Notes under the pieces: model-generated | Database searches by the model: none | Told to the model about the DNA's origin: nothing | The model's input: the letters and a program-made list of their open reading frames with translations, nothing else | Assembly (NCBI RefSeq): GCF_003664595.1 | Contig: NZ_QXPZ01000019.1 | Location: forward strand, 78,550 to 142,549 | Origin: Atopobacter sp. AH10 | GTDB taxonomy: Bacteria; Bacillota; Bacilli; Lactobacillales; Aerococcaceae | Direction: 5' to 3' | DNA length: 64,000 nt | Translations under genes and position numbers: made by a program | Shown here: positions 1 to 8,637 of the stretch, piece after piece | Layout: each line of letters begins with the position of its first letter | How positions within the stretch are numbered: the first letter of the stretch is position 1

Positions 1-873
1 GGAAGTGACTATTTTGACTTTGAAGACAAGGAAAACTTCCTATGCTCTGACGATTTGAAAGAATTTGTTGAAGAAAATCATTTGAACTTGAACAAAGATG
101 GGAAATTTAACCCACGTCTTGTTTTTGGAACGAATAGTGACTCCGACAAGGTTTACAACACTCCTCGTGCTTGGATTATGTTGAGATACTTTAACCGCAA
201 TTCTTACAAGTGGGATGGACCAGATGCGGATTATCGACCAGATTCTGAAAACTTACCTTGGTGTTTAGTGCCGGAACGCAAGATCACTATTGAAGATGTC
301 AAATATGTGATGAGTCATCATTATCAAGGAACACCATATGATTGCTATGGGAACAACACCAATCCGAATGAAAAAGGGATATTCCGTCCAATAGGGATTA
401 GCCGTAATGATGTTTTAGGGATTACGCAAATTCGTCCATATATGCCAGAAGCCATTCGTTCGATTCAATGGCTAGCTTTTGGCTCTAATGTCTATAATGC
501 TATCGTGCCATTTTACCCTAACGTGCGGAAGACACCAGAATATTTGAGCAATACGACGCTTAAACCAAGCGTTGAAAATGTTTACTGGGCTAATCGGATT
601 ATAGCTGCTTTATGTGATCCGCACTTTAACACGACTAATCAACATGTGGAACGTTACCAACTGGCTGTCCAATCTAAGGGGCATGAAATCATCAATAAGA
701 CAGATAAGAAATTCTTGGCAGAAGAAGGTCAAATTGATGTGCATGATTTGCTAGAAGAAGCTAATGAAGAAATGGCAGCTTACCTAGAAGAAGAAACCAC
801 TGATCTATTAGATACAGTGCTTTATGTCGCTAGTATGGCTATGAAGAATGGCTTTGCACGGTCAGATAATTAA
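1..873 (+). CDS. C69-family dipeptidase, C-terminal part (5' end outside window)
   Basis: The frame is open from the first base of the window, so the gene starts upstream; 290 codons are visible up to the TAA at 871-873. The segment FGTNSDSDKVYNTPRAW and the following RYFNRNSYKW resemble the lactic-acid-bacterial PepD/C69 N-terminal-nucleophile dipeptidases, cytoplasmic enzymes that hydrolyse dipeptides. Family members are about 470 residues, so roughly 180 N-terminal residues, including the expected catalytic N-terminal Cys, lie outside the window. A TTG at position 55 could be read as a start, but in-frame coding sequence continues upstream of it. A terminator hairpin follows directly. The family call rests on recalled motifs. 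Confidence 0.85.
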   Translation, partial: GSDYFDFEDKENFLCSDDLKEFVEENHLNLNKDGKFNPRLVFGTNSDSDKVYNTPRAWIMLRYFNRNSYKWDGPDADYRPDSENLPWCLVPERKITIEDVKYVMSHHYQGTPYDCYGNNTNPNEKGIFRPIGISRNDVLGITQIRPYMPEAIRSIQWLAFGSNVYNAIVPFYPNVRKTPEYLSNTTLKPSVENVYWANRIIAALCDPHFNTTNQHVERYQLAVQSKGHEIINKTDKKFLAEEGQIDVHDLLEEANEEMAAYLEEETTDLLDTVLYVASMAMKNGFARSDN

Positions 874-908
874 AATTTAGCTAGTAATTGATATCACAAC
901 TCCTTAAT

Positions 909-945
909 AAAAAGGCTATTCTCATGTAGAGGATAGCCTTTTCTT
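909..945. terminator. Bidirectional intrinsic terminator after the dipeptidase gene
   Basis: The arms AAAAGGCTAT and ATAGCCTTTT enclose a short loop, with an A-run before and a T-rich run after. Confidence 0.75.
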
Positions 946-1050
946 AATGGGAGGAAATATTGTTTTGCCTTCAGTTGTTGGTCTTTTTTCCCTACTATGG
1001 ATGAGGGATTCATGATAGAATAAAAAAGAATAAAGAAAGGGAGTTTGGTC

Positions 1051-1452
1051 ATGGAAAAAAGGAAAAAAGACAACTTTTTTAGCCTATTTGAAAGGGGCAT
1101 GCTAGTCTTCATGGCAGTGTGTACTGCCTTTGCCTTTTGTCGTCCGGCAAAGACTCTTGTGGTGAAAAAGCCATTCGGATCAAATATGACCTATACGGGA
1201 ATTATTAAGCAAGATAAATTTACGGATCAGGGCTTTTTGACGGTAGAAAAAAAAGGTCGTTACGAAGGAAAGTTTAAAGATGGTCGTTTTTATGGGAAAG
1301 GTGAATTCCGATTTGATGATGGTTCTGTTTATAAGGGGACTTTTAATGGAAATAAAATGGCCAAAAATGTAAGCTATACTGCTCCAAAAGGAACGGTTTG
1401 GCTGAAAGGTAAAGGATATTGGGTGAGAAAGGCTGTAAAAGATGAGAATTAA
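1051..1452 (+). CDS. Membrane-anchored MORN-repeat protein
   Basis: A 133-residue protein. A basic, hydrophobic N-terminus (about residues 14-30, FERGMLVFMAVCTAFAF) looks like a signal anchor. The outer part has MORN-type repeats: YTGIIKQDKF, then GRYEGKFKDGRFYGKGEFRF and SVYKGTFNGNKM. MORN repeats are beta-hairpin repeats, often at membrane or envelope sites; no catalytic motif is seen. The ATG at 1051 is chosen over the TTG at 1045 because AAAGGGAG (1034-1041) is well spaced from it. Its end overlaps the acyltransferase start by 11 bases, so translational coupling and a shared envelope role are likely. The precise function is unknown. Confidence 0.75.
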   Translation: MEKRKKDNFFSLFERGMLVFMAVCTAFAFCRPAKTLVVKKPFGSNMTYTGIIKQDKFTDQGFLTVEKKGRYEGKFKDGRFYGKGEFRFDDGSVYKGTFNGNKMAKNVSYTAPKGTVWLKGKGYWVRKAVKDEN

Positions 1453-3253
1453 AGGTTTAGATACACTGAGAGTTTTTGCTATTGTAGTGATCCTTATCTA
1501 CCATTTCTTTGATAAGATCCTTCCTGCTGGTTTTTTAGGGGTGAACATTCTTTTTGTTTTGTCTGGTTATTTGCTCATGCGCAATTTTTTAAAAGAGATT
1601 AATCAGACGGGACATATTCATCTAGGGCGGTTTATAAATAGACGTTTTATTCGTATTGTTCCAGCTATTTTGCTGATGCTGATCATTTCTTTAGTCTTTG
1701 TTCAATTTGTGTCAACAGATTATTTGGTCGGCTTACCCCAACAAGTTGCTGCTGTATTATCCTTTAATACGAACTGGTATGAAATTCTCAATGGTGGCTC
1801 ATATGAAGCGCAATTTATTAAGCATATTTTCCTCCATACCTGGTTTTTGGCCTTGGAAATTCATTTTTATATCTTAATGCCTGTCCTTATACTGGCTATC
1901 CTCCAAGTGGCAAAGAAGAAAGCTTTAGATTTTAAAGGCATAAAAATTTATTTGAAACGTCTCTTACTGGCCTTGACTCTTATTTCCTACCTTATTTTGT
2001 ATATAGGGGTGTTAACTGGGAAGCTCGGCACCTCATTTAATTATTTCTCTGATTTTACTCGGATGAACTCCTTGTTCTTAGGGGCTTTCTTGGCAGTCTT
2101 TTTAGAAGATCATCAAATTCCTCGTTTATCGCCAGCCTTAGCTCTAGGAACTTTAACTGTGGTTACTTTAATTTTGTCCTTGCTACTGAATTATAATGAC
2201 CAACAAACCTATCTCGTCGGCTTTTTCGTTATCGATATACTGACAGCTTTTGCGATTGCTCAATGTCTGAATGCTGAACATGTCTATGAGCCAAAACTGA
2301 TCACTAAATTAGCCAGTTACACTTATGGGGTCTATATTTTCCATTATCCTTTTATGGTGATGGTCTCTAGTTTAACCAGTTCCTTCATCAAATATCCGAT
2401 AATTCTATTTTTAATCATAGGGGCAGTTATCCTTAACCAAAAAATATGGGAACCCTTGTTTAGAGGAGAAGAGATTGCTTTTCTACCATTAAAACCGAAA
2501 TCCTTTAGGGCAAGATTACTTGTTCTAGCTAGTCCATTTTTGATCATCGCTTTAAGTGGCTTGGTGCGCTATAGAGAACCAGACATGCTCAGTTTGGAAA
2601 AACAAATTTGGGAAAAGACGGTTGAAGGAGATGTGCAGAAGATTGAAGCGGATATTAACAACTTATCGCAAAGTGTTAAAATGGCAGGGGGAGACGCTCT
2701 AGCTGATAGCAATCGGGACGTCAAGATCTTGATGCCAGCGGATATGCACAAAAAAGGATCCATTTCGGTTATTGGGGATAGTGTAGCGCTTGGACCAAAG
2801 AATTATTTGGAAAGTAGCGTAAGCAATCTGAGTGTTGATGCTAAAGGTAGTCGTCTGCTGGAAGTGGGAGCAGATGTGATTAGAGAATTGAGGCAGCAAA
2901 ATCAATTAGGCGAGTATGTTGTTGTGGCTTTGGGAACGAATAATCAAGATTCACCGAAGTACTATCTAAAAGAAATACTCAAGGCAATTCCAGCTGGACG
3001 AAAAGTTGTTTTTGTGACCCCTTATAATGGACGAGATAATCTGACCTATGTGGCTGAAGCCATGCGGAAGATTGCCAAGGCCAACAAGTATATAGCGATC
3101 ATGGATTGGCAAGCTTTTTCTGAAAAGCATCCAGAATTCTATGAAGGAACGGATAAAATCCATTTTTATGGGAAAGAAGATGCTTATAAGGCTTACAAAA
3201 ATCTCTTGATGGAGGCTCTTCAAGAGGCTAAGAAGAAGGGAGCTAAACCTTAA
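1442..3253 (+). CDS. OatA-like acyltransferase with SGNH domain
   Basis: A 603-residue two-part protein. The N-terminal ~370 residues are a multi-pass acyltransferase-3 domain (LIYHFFDKILPAGFLGV, later LSGYLLMRNFL). The C-terminal part is an extracytoplasmic SGNH esterase-like domain with the nucleophile motif GDS (Ser447), ALGTNNQ, and the D571-x-x-H574 pair in DKIHF. This is the layout of OatA-type enzymes, which carry acetyl groups across the membrane onto peptidoglycan muramic acid or other wall glycans and so affect lysozyme resistance. Start and MORN-gene stop overlap (ATGAGAATTAA). Acceptor identity (peptidoglycan, teichoic acid or another glycan) cannot be read from sequence. The length and architecture are normal for the family. 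Confidence 0.88.
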   Translation: MRIKGLDTLRVFAIVVILIYHFFDKILPAGFLGVNILFVLSGYLLMRNFLKEINQTGHIHLGRFINRRFIRIVPAILLMLIISLVFVQFVSTDYLVGLPQQVAAVLSFNTNWYEILNGGSYEAQFIKHIFLHTWFLALEIHFYILMPVLILAILQVAKKKALDFKGIKIYLKRLLLALTLISYLILYIGVLTGKLGTSFNYFSDFTRMNSLFLGAFLAVFLEDHQIPRLSPALALGTLTVVTLILSLLLNYNDQQTYLVGFFVIDILTAFAIAQCLNAEHVYEPKLITKLASYTYGVYIFHYPFMVMVSSLTSSFIKYPIILFLIIGAVILNQKIWEPLFRGEEIAFLPLKPKSFRARLLVLASPFLIIALSGLVRYREPDMLSLEKQIWEKTVEGDVQKIEADINNLSQSVKMAGGDALADSNRDVKILMPADMHKKGSISVIGDSVALGPKNYLESSVSNLSVDAKGSRLLEVGADVIRELRQQNQLGEYVVVALGTNNQDSPKYYLKEILKAIPAGRKVVFVTPYNGRDNLTYVAEAMRKIAKANKYIAIMDWQAFSEKHPEFYEGTDKIHFYGKEDAYKAYKNLLMEALQEAKKKGAKP

Positions 3254-3280
3254 TCGCTTAGGAATAGCTAATAATTTAAA

Positions 3281-3314
3281 ATGTTCGTGACCTCTTAGGA
3301 AGCGAACATTTTTT
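3281..3314 (+). terminator. Intrinsic terminator after the acyltransferase
   Basis: ATGTTCG and CGAACAT arms enclose a 15-base loop and are followed directly by a T-run. Confidence 0.75.
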
Positions 3315-3428
3315 ATGAGAGTGGCTTGTCCGGATAACTTACTGGTGAAAGTCTACAAAAAATAAGATTGGAAAGTCAGTCAGTAGTATTTTTGAACACA
3401 AGAGCAGATCTTCGAAAGAGGTAGGAAC

Positions 3429-4277
3429 ATGTCAGAAAAAACAAAGGGAATGTTGGCTATTCTAATGGCGACATGTGTATGGGGTGGAGGATTTGTCGCC
3501 TTGTCTAAGTCACTAGAAACTGTGGATACTATGGCACTTTTGGCCGTCCGTTTTTCTTTGGCAGCCCTCATCATGCTAGCTTTATTTTTTAAGGAAATAA
3601 AGACGATCCAGTGGAAAGAATTTAAACAAGGGATACCCTCTGGATTTTGCTTATTTATGGGTTTTACGACGCAAAGTTTTGCCTTGAAATTGACTACAGT
3701 GGCTAACAATGCTTTTTTATCCGCACTAAATGTTATTTTTACTCCGTACTTTCTTTGGTTCATCTATAAAAAGCATCCAGGGAAAAAGATATTTATGGCC
3801 AGCCTTCTTGCCTTGATAGCGGTGGGATTTCTGACCTTAAATAGTGCCGGCCTTGCCCTTAATTTAGGAACAGTTTTGTCTTTGATTGACGCGGTTTTCT
3901 TTTCTTTGCACCTTATTTTTTCTTCTCGAATGAAAGGGAGCAGTGTCAAGCTGATTACCTTTATCCAATTTAGCGTGACAGCTGGCTTGGCTTTTCTTGC
4001 TTGCTTTTTGTCTGGCGCACGAATAGCTTTCCATACCCCACTGGAAATAGGCTTGTTGGTTTACTTAACGCTCTTTTCGACCATTATGTGTTATGTCCTG
4101 CAAATATATGGGATTAAACGACTTCCAGCTAGTTTGGCAGCTATCATTTTGACCTCTGAAGCTATGTTTGCGACTTTTTTTGCCAGCATATTTTTACATG
4201 AAGCTTTAACTTTGAATATCTTAGTCAGCATGATTCTTTTAATCTCTGCTGTTCGTTTGGCGACTAAGCGAGATTAA
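3429..4277 (+). CDS. DMT-superfamily (EamA) transporter
   Basis: A 282-residue, strongly hydrophobic protein with about ten predicted membrane helices in two EamA repeats. The N-terminus (MLAILMATCVWGGGFVALSKSL) and a second-half LTSEAMFATFFASIFL segment are typical of drug/metabolite transporters. The family exports or takes up small metabolites; the substrate cannot be inferred. The ATG is preceded by a GAGGTAGG ribosome site. It stands alone between two terminators. A second, distinct EamA gene lies at 26649-27548. Confidence 0.85.
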   Translation: MSEKTKGMLAILMATCVWGGGFVALSKSLETVDTMALLAVRFSLAALIMLALFFKEIKTIQWKEFKQGIPSGFCLFMGFTTQSFALKLTTVANNAFLSALNVIFTPYFLWFIYKKHPGKKIFMASLLALIAVGFLTLNSAGLALNLGTVLSLIDAVFFSLHLIFSSRMKGSSVKLITFIQFSVTAGLAFLACFLSGARIAFHTPLEIGLLVYLTLFSTIMCYVLQIYGIKRLPASLAAIILTSEAMFATFFASIFLHEALTLNILVSMILLISAVRLATKRD

Positions 4278-4312
4278 AGGGAATAGGATGCTAGTCTTTT
4301 ATAGGAGGAGTC

Positions 4313-4347
4313 AGTGGCTTATCTCACATAGATAAGCCATTTTTTTA
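4313..4347 (+). terminator. Intrinsic terminator after the DMT transporter
   Basis: Perfect TGGCTTATCT / AGATAAGCCA arms with a 5-base loop, followed by seven or more Ts. Confidence 0.85.
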
Positions 4348-4522
4348 TAGCTAATTTTAGCGAAAAAAGTGAGCAGAATATTTTTAGATGAAGATCGTTT
4401 GCTAAGGTAAATGACTTAAGCAATCTATTTAATAGCATGGTAAATGGAAATTAAGTTAATAAAGTATGAATAAATGGACTTATTTAGGTATTAAATGAAA
4501 TTGACTTACTTATGATGTTTTT

Positions 4523-4560
4523 TGAAAACGATTTCCACTATCGATTAAAGGTGCTAAAAT
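4523..4560 (+). promoter_or_regulatory. Promoter with overlapping cre-like site before the YedF-like gene
   Basis: TGAAAACGATTTCC (4523-4536) fits the cre consensus at all but about one position. It overlaps a possible -35 TTTCCA (4532-4537), which is 17 bases from a -10-like TAAAAT (4555-4560). This geometry suggests carbon catabolite repression by CcpA. The rest of the 4278-4599 gap holds only the preceding terminator and AT-rich DNA. Confidence 0.5.
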
Positions 4561-4599
4561 AAGCGTGTAGTAAATGAAAAACTGAGGAGGAAGAAACTT

Positions 4600-4935
4600 A
4601 TGGCATACGATGTTGTTATTGTTTCTAAAGAAATGGGTAAAGGGGAAGAATCTCTAACTCAAACCTTGATGCTTGGTTTTATTCATACTCTTGCTGAAAG
4701 AGAAGAAAAACCTAAAAACATCATTCTTTATGGTGAAGGGGTTGCTTTAACTTGCAAGGGGTCTGAAGCTATTGATGACTTGAAAGCTTTAGAAGCAGCA
4801 GGAGTTAATATTCTTTCTTGCGGTATTTGCTTGAACTTCTTAGAATTGGATAAGAAGTTAGAAGTTGGTGGCGTGACAACCATGGGTGAAGTGGTTGACA
4901 TTTTAGCAGCTAGCGATCACATCATCAAACCTTAG
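4600..4935 (+). CDS. DsrE-fold protein resembling the C-terminal domain of selenium-metabolism protein YedF
   Basis: A 111-residue soluble protein. The pattern ILSCGICLNFLELDKKLEVG followed by TTMGEVVDIL matches, from memory, the C-terminal DsrE-like domain of YedF (a family described as a sulfurtransferase-like selenium metabolism protein), where two closely spaced Cys are conserved. The N-terminal TusA-like domain of full-length YedF is absent. Such domains usually handle persulfide or selenide-type sulfur/selenium, but no catalytic role is proven. AGGAGG precedes the ATG. It has its own promoter and terminator and lies about 180 bases before the UGA-containing methyltransferase gene, which makes a selenium link attractive. 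A generic DsrE sulfur-relay protein is the alternative. Confidence 0.7.
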   Translation: MAYDVVIVSKEMGKGEESLTQTLMLGFIHTLAEREEKPKNIILYGEGVALTCKGSEAIDDLKALEAAGVNILSCGICLNFLELDKKLEVGGVTTMGEVVDILAASDHIIKP

Positions 4936-4978
4936 TCCAGAATTGTTCATTATGTCATCTTAAAAAGATTTAGCTTTA

Positions 4979-5019
4979 GACAAGTTACTGGACTGATCTG
5001 GTAGCTTGTCTTTTGCTTT
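4979..5019 (+). terminator. Intrinsic terminator after the YedF-like gene
   Basis: A stem of about 14 bp (GACAAG...CTTGTC outer arms, a few G-U pairs, CTGA loop) is followed by TTTTGCTTTTT. Confidence 0.7.
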
Positions 5020-5118
5020 TTGGACTTTTAGCTCCTTCGTTTTTCAGGCCTGTATAATAGAATTTTTGAATAATTAGCGGTATGATATCATGTAGATGAA
5101 TAGTAAAGGGGGAGAATT

Positions 5119-6309
5119 ATGGCCAAGACCTATCAGGCGTTTACGACTTCTTTAATGGGGAGTATGCCGAGAAGTCAAGACTTGTTAAAGGCTAAAGCCA
5201 AAGCGATGGATCAGACAGAAGAAAGTAAAACTGCCTATCAAGCTTTGCTAGCAAAAGAAACCGAAGAAATTGTTCGCTTTCAAGAGGAATGTGGCATTGA
5301 TGTAGTGGTTAATGGGGAATTAGATCGGGATAATTACATGTCTTTCGTGGCTGAAAAAGTCCCAGGGATTCAATTAATGTCTTTGGAAGAAATTTCTGCT
5401 AGTTTGGAAGATCGGGAGCAATTTGAAAAAAGTCGGGCCAATATGGATGCTTTGGATGATACATTAAGTAGCCCGGTGATTGTCGATAAGATTGCTTTAG
5501 ATGCAGAACTGGATTATAAAGAAATGCAGCAATTAAAGAAAATGACAGATCACCCGATTAAGGCCACTATTCCAAGTCCTTACCTACTGACTCGTTCCAT
5601 GTGGATGGATGAGATGGCAGGGAAATTTTACGATAGTCGGAAAGAATTAGGGAAAGATATTCAAGAAATGGTCTTGAATGAAACCAAACGTTTGATTGAT
5701 TTAGGAGTAGATATTATTCAATTGGATGAGCCTATCCTTTCTGATGTGGTTTTCAACTGTGCTGAAGCAGGTTCTTCCTTCTACTGAGGGGCTTTATCAG
5801 CGAAGGTCAAGGTTGACCGAGAATTGAAATTTGCCGAAGAATTGATGAAACCTGTTTTAGACTTGATTAATGCTTCTGGTTCTATTGGGGCTATCCACGT
5901 TTGTCGGGGGAATTGGACCAAGGATGAATCAGCACTCCTTGAAGGGGCTTATGACAAGTTATCCAAATTCTTTACCAAGGTTGGCGCTAAGATGTTGAAT
6001 CTTGAATTTTCTACGCCACGTGCAGGGGATGTCGGCCTGCTTTTTAAAAATAATGACTTAGCTGACGAAATTATTTTAGGTTTAGGAGTCATCAACCCTA
6101 GAAGTGATGAGGTGGAAAGTGTAGAGGACATTGTCAATCGGGTAGAAGAAGCGCTGAAATACCTGCCAGCTGAACGGATTTGGCTGAATCCAGACTGTGG
6201 CTTTGCAACCTTTGCACAAAGGCCACTTAATCCTTATCCAGTGATCCAAGAAAAATTGAAGCATATGACGGAAGCAGCCCAAATCCTTCGGGATAAATAT
6301 GTGAACTAG
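5119..6309 (+). CDS. MetE-like cobalamin-independent methyltransferase with in-frame UGA, candidate selenoprotein
   Basis: The first reading segment (5119-5784, 222 codons) ends in TGA at 5785-5787. The same frame then continues without another stop to 6309, giving 396 residues if UGA is read as selenocysteine (position 223). Both halves belong to one protein of the small cobalamin-independent methionine synthase II/MetE-like family (about 370-400 residues). Before the UGA is IIQLDEPILSDVVF; after it are the expected zinc-site motifs IHVCRGNW and LNPDCGFATF. Sec would sit in SSFY-Sec-GALS, where I recall homologues having Cys (FMC-AAL). A SECIS-like hairpin follows. It probably transfers a methyl group to a thiol such as homocysteine; the true substrate is unknown. 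A nonsense-mutated pseudogene is the main alternative. Confidence 0.75.
5785..5818 (+). promoter_or_regulatory. In-frame UGA with bacterial SECIS-like hairpin
   Basis: The UGA (5785-5787) is followed by a hairpin at 5805-5818: GGUCA pairs with UGACC around the loop AGGU. The loop guanines are about 23 nt downstream of the UGA, within the 16-37 nt range used in the published bacterial SECIS model as I recall it. An AGGU start matches the E. coli fdhF apical loop (AGGUCU). There is a G in the first two loop positions, as the model requires. Confidence 0.6.
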
Positions 6310-6455
6310 GGGTTAGTTTGGTAAGGATTAGCCCAGTAGATTTGGAATTTTTTAGAGAAGTAGCTAGTCTCTCAGCCTAGATGAAATAAATGATAGAGAT
6401 AGAACTAGAGGACGAATATAATCTCTTAGTTTAAGTAAGATACACGAATCCCCAT

Positions 6456-6492
6456 ATCACCTTTCAAGAGTGACTTGAGAGGTGATTTTTTT
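6456..6492 (+). terminator. Intrinsic terminator after the MetE-like gene
   Basis: ATCACCT / AGGTGAT outer arms and TCAAG / CTTGA inner arms precede TTTTTTT. The rest of the 6310-6637 gap shows nothing I can name. Confidence 0.75.
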
Positions 6493-6637
6493 GAATAAAA
6501 AAACTATCATTTAAGGATAAATCGCATATAAGAGTAGGAATAGGGCGTCTAGTTGCTTTTCCTGTTTTTTTCTAGACGGGTGATGGATTTATTTGTTAAA
6601 CTGAAAGGGAACTATTGCAGAGAAAGGATGAGGTCTA

Positions 6638-7828
6638 ATGGTAAAAAAATTAACCGATCAAGTTACTTTTCGCCATGGAGCAAAGATTAATGGTCGGATT
6701 GTACAACCTCCAATGTTAACAAATTCAGGTTTGAGTGGAGGCTTTGTGAGTCAGGATACTTTAGACTATTATGCTGTTCGTCCGGAATCAGCTTCTATGA
6801 TCATTGTGGAATATTGCTATGTCATTAAAGATGGCGGGCCTTCTCACACTTGGGGAGCAAATAAGGAACAATTGGGGATCCAAAGTGACGAACATATCGA
6901 AGGTTTGGCTAAGATCGCGAAATTATTAAAGGCTAAAGGGAATAAGGCTATTCTTCAAATCAACCACTCGGGGAGAGAATCTAATTATCCTGCTCGACAC
7001 GGGGGACGTGCTTTAGCACCAAGTAAGATCGATTTTAGCTTCTTGGATTACCCAGTAGAAGAAATCACTGAAAAAGAAATTTATGAAGTCATTGAAGCTT
7101 TCGGTGCAGCAGCTCGTCGGGCTATTAAAGCTGGTTATGATGGTTTAGAAATTCATGGGGCTAATCATTATCTGCACCAACAATTCTTCTCTAAATGGTC
7201 AAATCAACGGACAGACCAATGGGGAGGTTCATACGAAAATCGGACGCGCTTTATCCGGATGGTCAATGATGCAGTCTTTAAAGTGATTCGTGAAGAAGCG
7301 CCAAAAGACTTTATCGTGGGTTATCGGATCAGCCCAGAAGAAATTCATGGGGAAAATGTCGGTTACACGATTGAAGATTCCAAGCAATTAGTGGAAGATT
7401 TGGGTAAGAATTATGACTTTGACTACATCCATGTGTCTAATTTGAACTACAAGAATATTCCAGCTGGCTATGATAAATCCTATTCACAAATTTATAGAGA
7501 AGTCTTGCCAGATGATGTGAAATTGATTGTGGTTGGTGGCGTGACCAATGAAGAAAAAGCTCAAGATGCCTTGAACTATGGGGATTTAGTGGCAGTAGGT
7601 CGGGGTACTTTAATTGACCCAGAATTTGGGAAGAAGATTATGGAAGGGCGAGGAAATGAAATTGTAACGGCGATTTCTCCGGAACAAATTAAGATTTCTA
7701 AATTGCCACCAGCTTTAATCACTCTCTTTTCAGATCCACGGATGCCACTACAAATGCCTGGACGGGAATCTATTTTTAGCTTGCATGACCTTTATAAAGG
7801 AGACGACTACTATCGAGAAGGTTATTAA
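6638..7828 (+). CDS. Old Yellow Enzyme-family NADH:flavin oxidoreductase
   Basis: A 396-residue FMN TIM-barrel protein. Diagnostic stretches are LQINHSGRES, the substrate-anion-binding HGANHYLHQQFFS (H-x-x-N type), SNQRTDQWGGSYENRTRF, and the phosphate-binding VVGGVTNEE with VAVGRGTLIDPEF near the C-terminus. The family reduces activated C=C bonds or other electrophiles using NAD(P)H. The physiological substrate is not predictable. It lacks the C-terminal FeS/NAD-binding extension of 2,4-dienoyl-CoA reductases. It is a single-gene unit between terminators. The start is the ATG after AAAGGATGAGG. Confidence 0.88.
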   Translation: MVKKLTDQVTFRHGAKINGRIVQPPMLTNSGLSGGFVSQDTLDYYAVRPESASMIIVEYCYVIKDGGPSHTWGANKEQLGIQSDEHIEGLAKIAKLLKAKGNKAILQINHSGRESNYPARHGGRALAPSKIDFSFLDYPVEEITEKEIYEVIEAFGAAARRAIKAGYDGLEIHGANHYLHQQFFSKWSNQRTDQWGGSYENRTRFIRMVNDAVFKVIREEAPKDFIVGYRISPEEIHGENVGYTIEDSKQLVEDLGKNYDFDYIHVSNLNYKNIPAGYDKSYSQIYREVLPDDVKLIVVGGVTNEEKAQDALNYGDLVAVGRGTLIDPEFGKKIMEGRGNEIVTAISPEQIKISKLPPALITLFSDPRMPLQMPGRESIFSLHDLYKGDDYYREGY

Positions 7829-7886
7829 GCTGTAAGGTTGAATCTTCTACAAATCTCTACTGATGTTGTAGTAAAGATAGGATAAG

Positions 7887-7933
7887 AAAAGACCTCTGAT
7901 GCACTTTTATAAGGTGCGTTAGAGGCCTTTTTA
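7887..7933. terminator. Bidirectional terminator between convergent genes
   Basis: AAAGACCTCTGATGCAC pairs with GGTGCGTTAGAGGCCTTT, with an A-run upstream and a T-run downstream. It serves the oxidoreductase on the plus strand and possibly the ybjQ-like gene on the minus strand. Confidence 0.75.
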
Positions 7934-8046
7934 GTTTGAAAAATTTGACTGATCAGTAGGGGAGTTTATTGTTTTTGAATGTTAGTTTTTCTCGATTATT
8001 ACATCTTCTAGGTCTTGTATAACTTTCTGATCCTTTTTTTGGAATA

Positions 8047-8373
8047 CTAGTTTTTCTCGATGATGACAGCTGTTCCAGAAGAAGTGACCATCAGCATACC
8101 ATTGTCAGCGCCCAAAACTTCATAGTCCATTTTAACGCCTATGACAGCATTTGCGCCTAAAGCTTTTGCTCGTCTGCTCATTTCTTCCAAGGCTTCTTCA
8201 CGCGCTTTGGTTAATTCTTCTTCATAGCCAGCAGACCGTCCCCCGAAAATATTGCGAAGACCTGCACCGATATCTTTTAAAAAGTTAACCCCAGAGATGA
8301 CTTCCCCAAATACGATTCCCTTGTAGCTTGTTACATGATAATCTGCAATTTCGTTTGTTGTAGTAACAATCAT
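8047..8373 (-). CDS. YbjQ/UPF0145 family protein
   Basis: A 108-residue protein of the YbjQ family (putative heavy-metal-binding, pentameric fold). Hallmarks are ITTT-like VTTTNEI at the N-terminus, the central [19 protein letters not shown], and the C-terminal [15 protein letters not shown] followed by [11 protein letters not shown]. The function is not established for the family. The ATG at 8373 is chosen because AAAAGGAG (plus-strand 8383-8390) sits 9 bases upstream; a TTG at 8382 is too close to it. The length is typical. Confidence 0.85.
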   Translation of the reverse strand: MIVTTTNEIADYHVTSYKGIVFGEVISGVNFLKDIGAGLRNIFGGRSAGYEEELTKAREEALEEMSRRAKALGANAVIGVKMDYEVLGADNGMLMVTSSGTAVIIEKN

Positions 8374-8486
8374 TCTTTTCAACTCCTTTTCTATAGCTAA
8401 GTATACTTGAATGTGACGTAAGTGTATACTAGGCTTGAGGCGGATTTTTCTGAAGATTTTGCGTTTAGGAGAGGTAACTTTAAAAG

Positions 8487-8500
8487 TGTAAACGCTTTAT
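8487..8500 (+). promoter_or_regulatory. cre-like site upstream of the HAD gene
   Basis: TGTAAACGCTTTAT matches the cre consensus at about 12 of 14 positions and lies in the divergent region between the ybjQ-like gene and the HAD gene. It may act on either. Confidence 0.35.
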
Positions 8501-8637
8501 TATAACGTGGACGCTTCTACAATCATCGGTTACAATGGGATTAAGCTAGTGAGGGCGTTGATTGGGATAAGAATGCTGTTATTAGTGATCAACAAAAAAT
8601 TGATTGAAGCTTATAAAAGTAAAATAGGAGGTCAGCA

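Noticed and set aside
894..1112. Minus-strand 72-codon frame
   Set aside because: It overlaps a terminator and the MORN gene, and lacks a ribosome site.
5785..5824. Frameshift as the explanation for the split MetE-like gene
   Set aside because: Both segments are in the same frame and only the TGA separates them, so no insertion or deletion is needed. A point nonsense mutation remains possible and is listed as the alternative.
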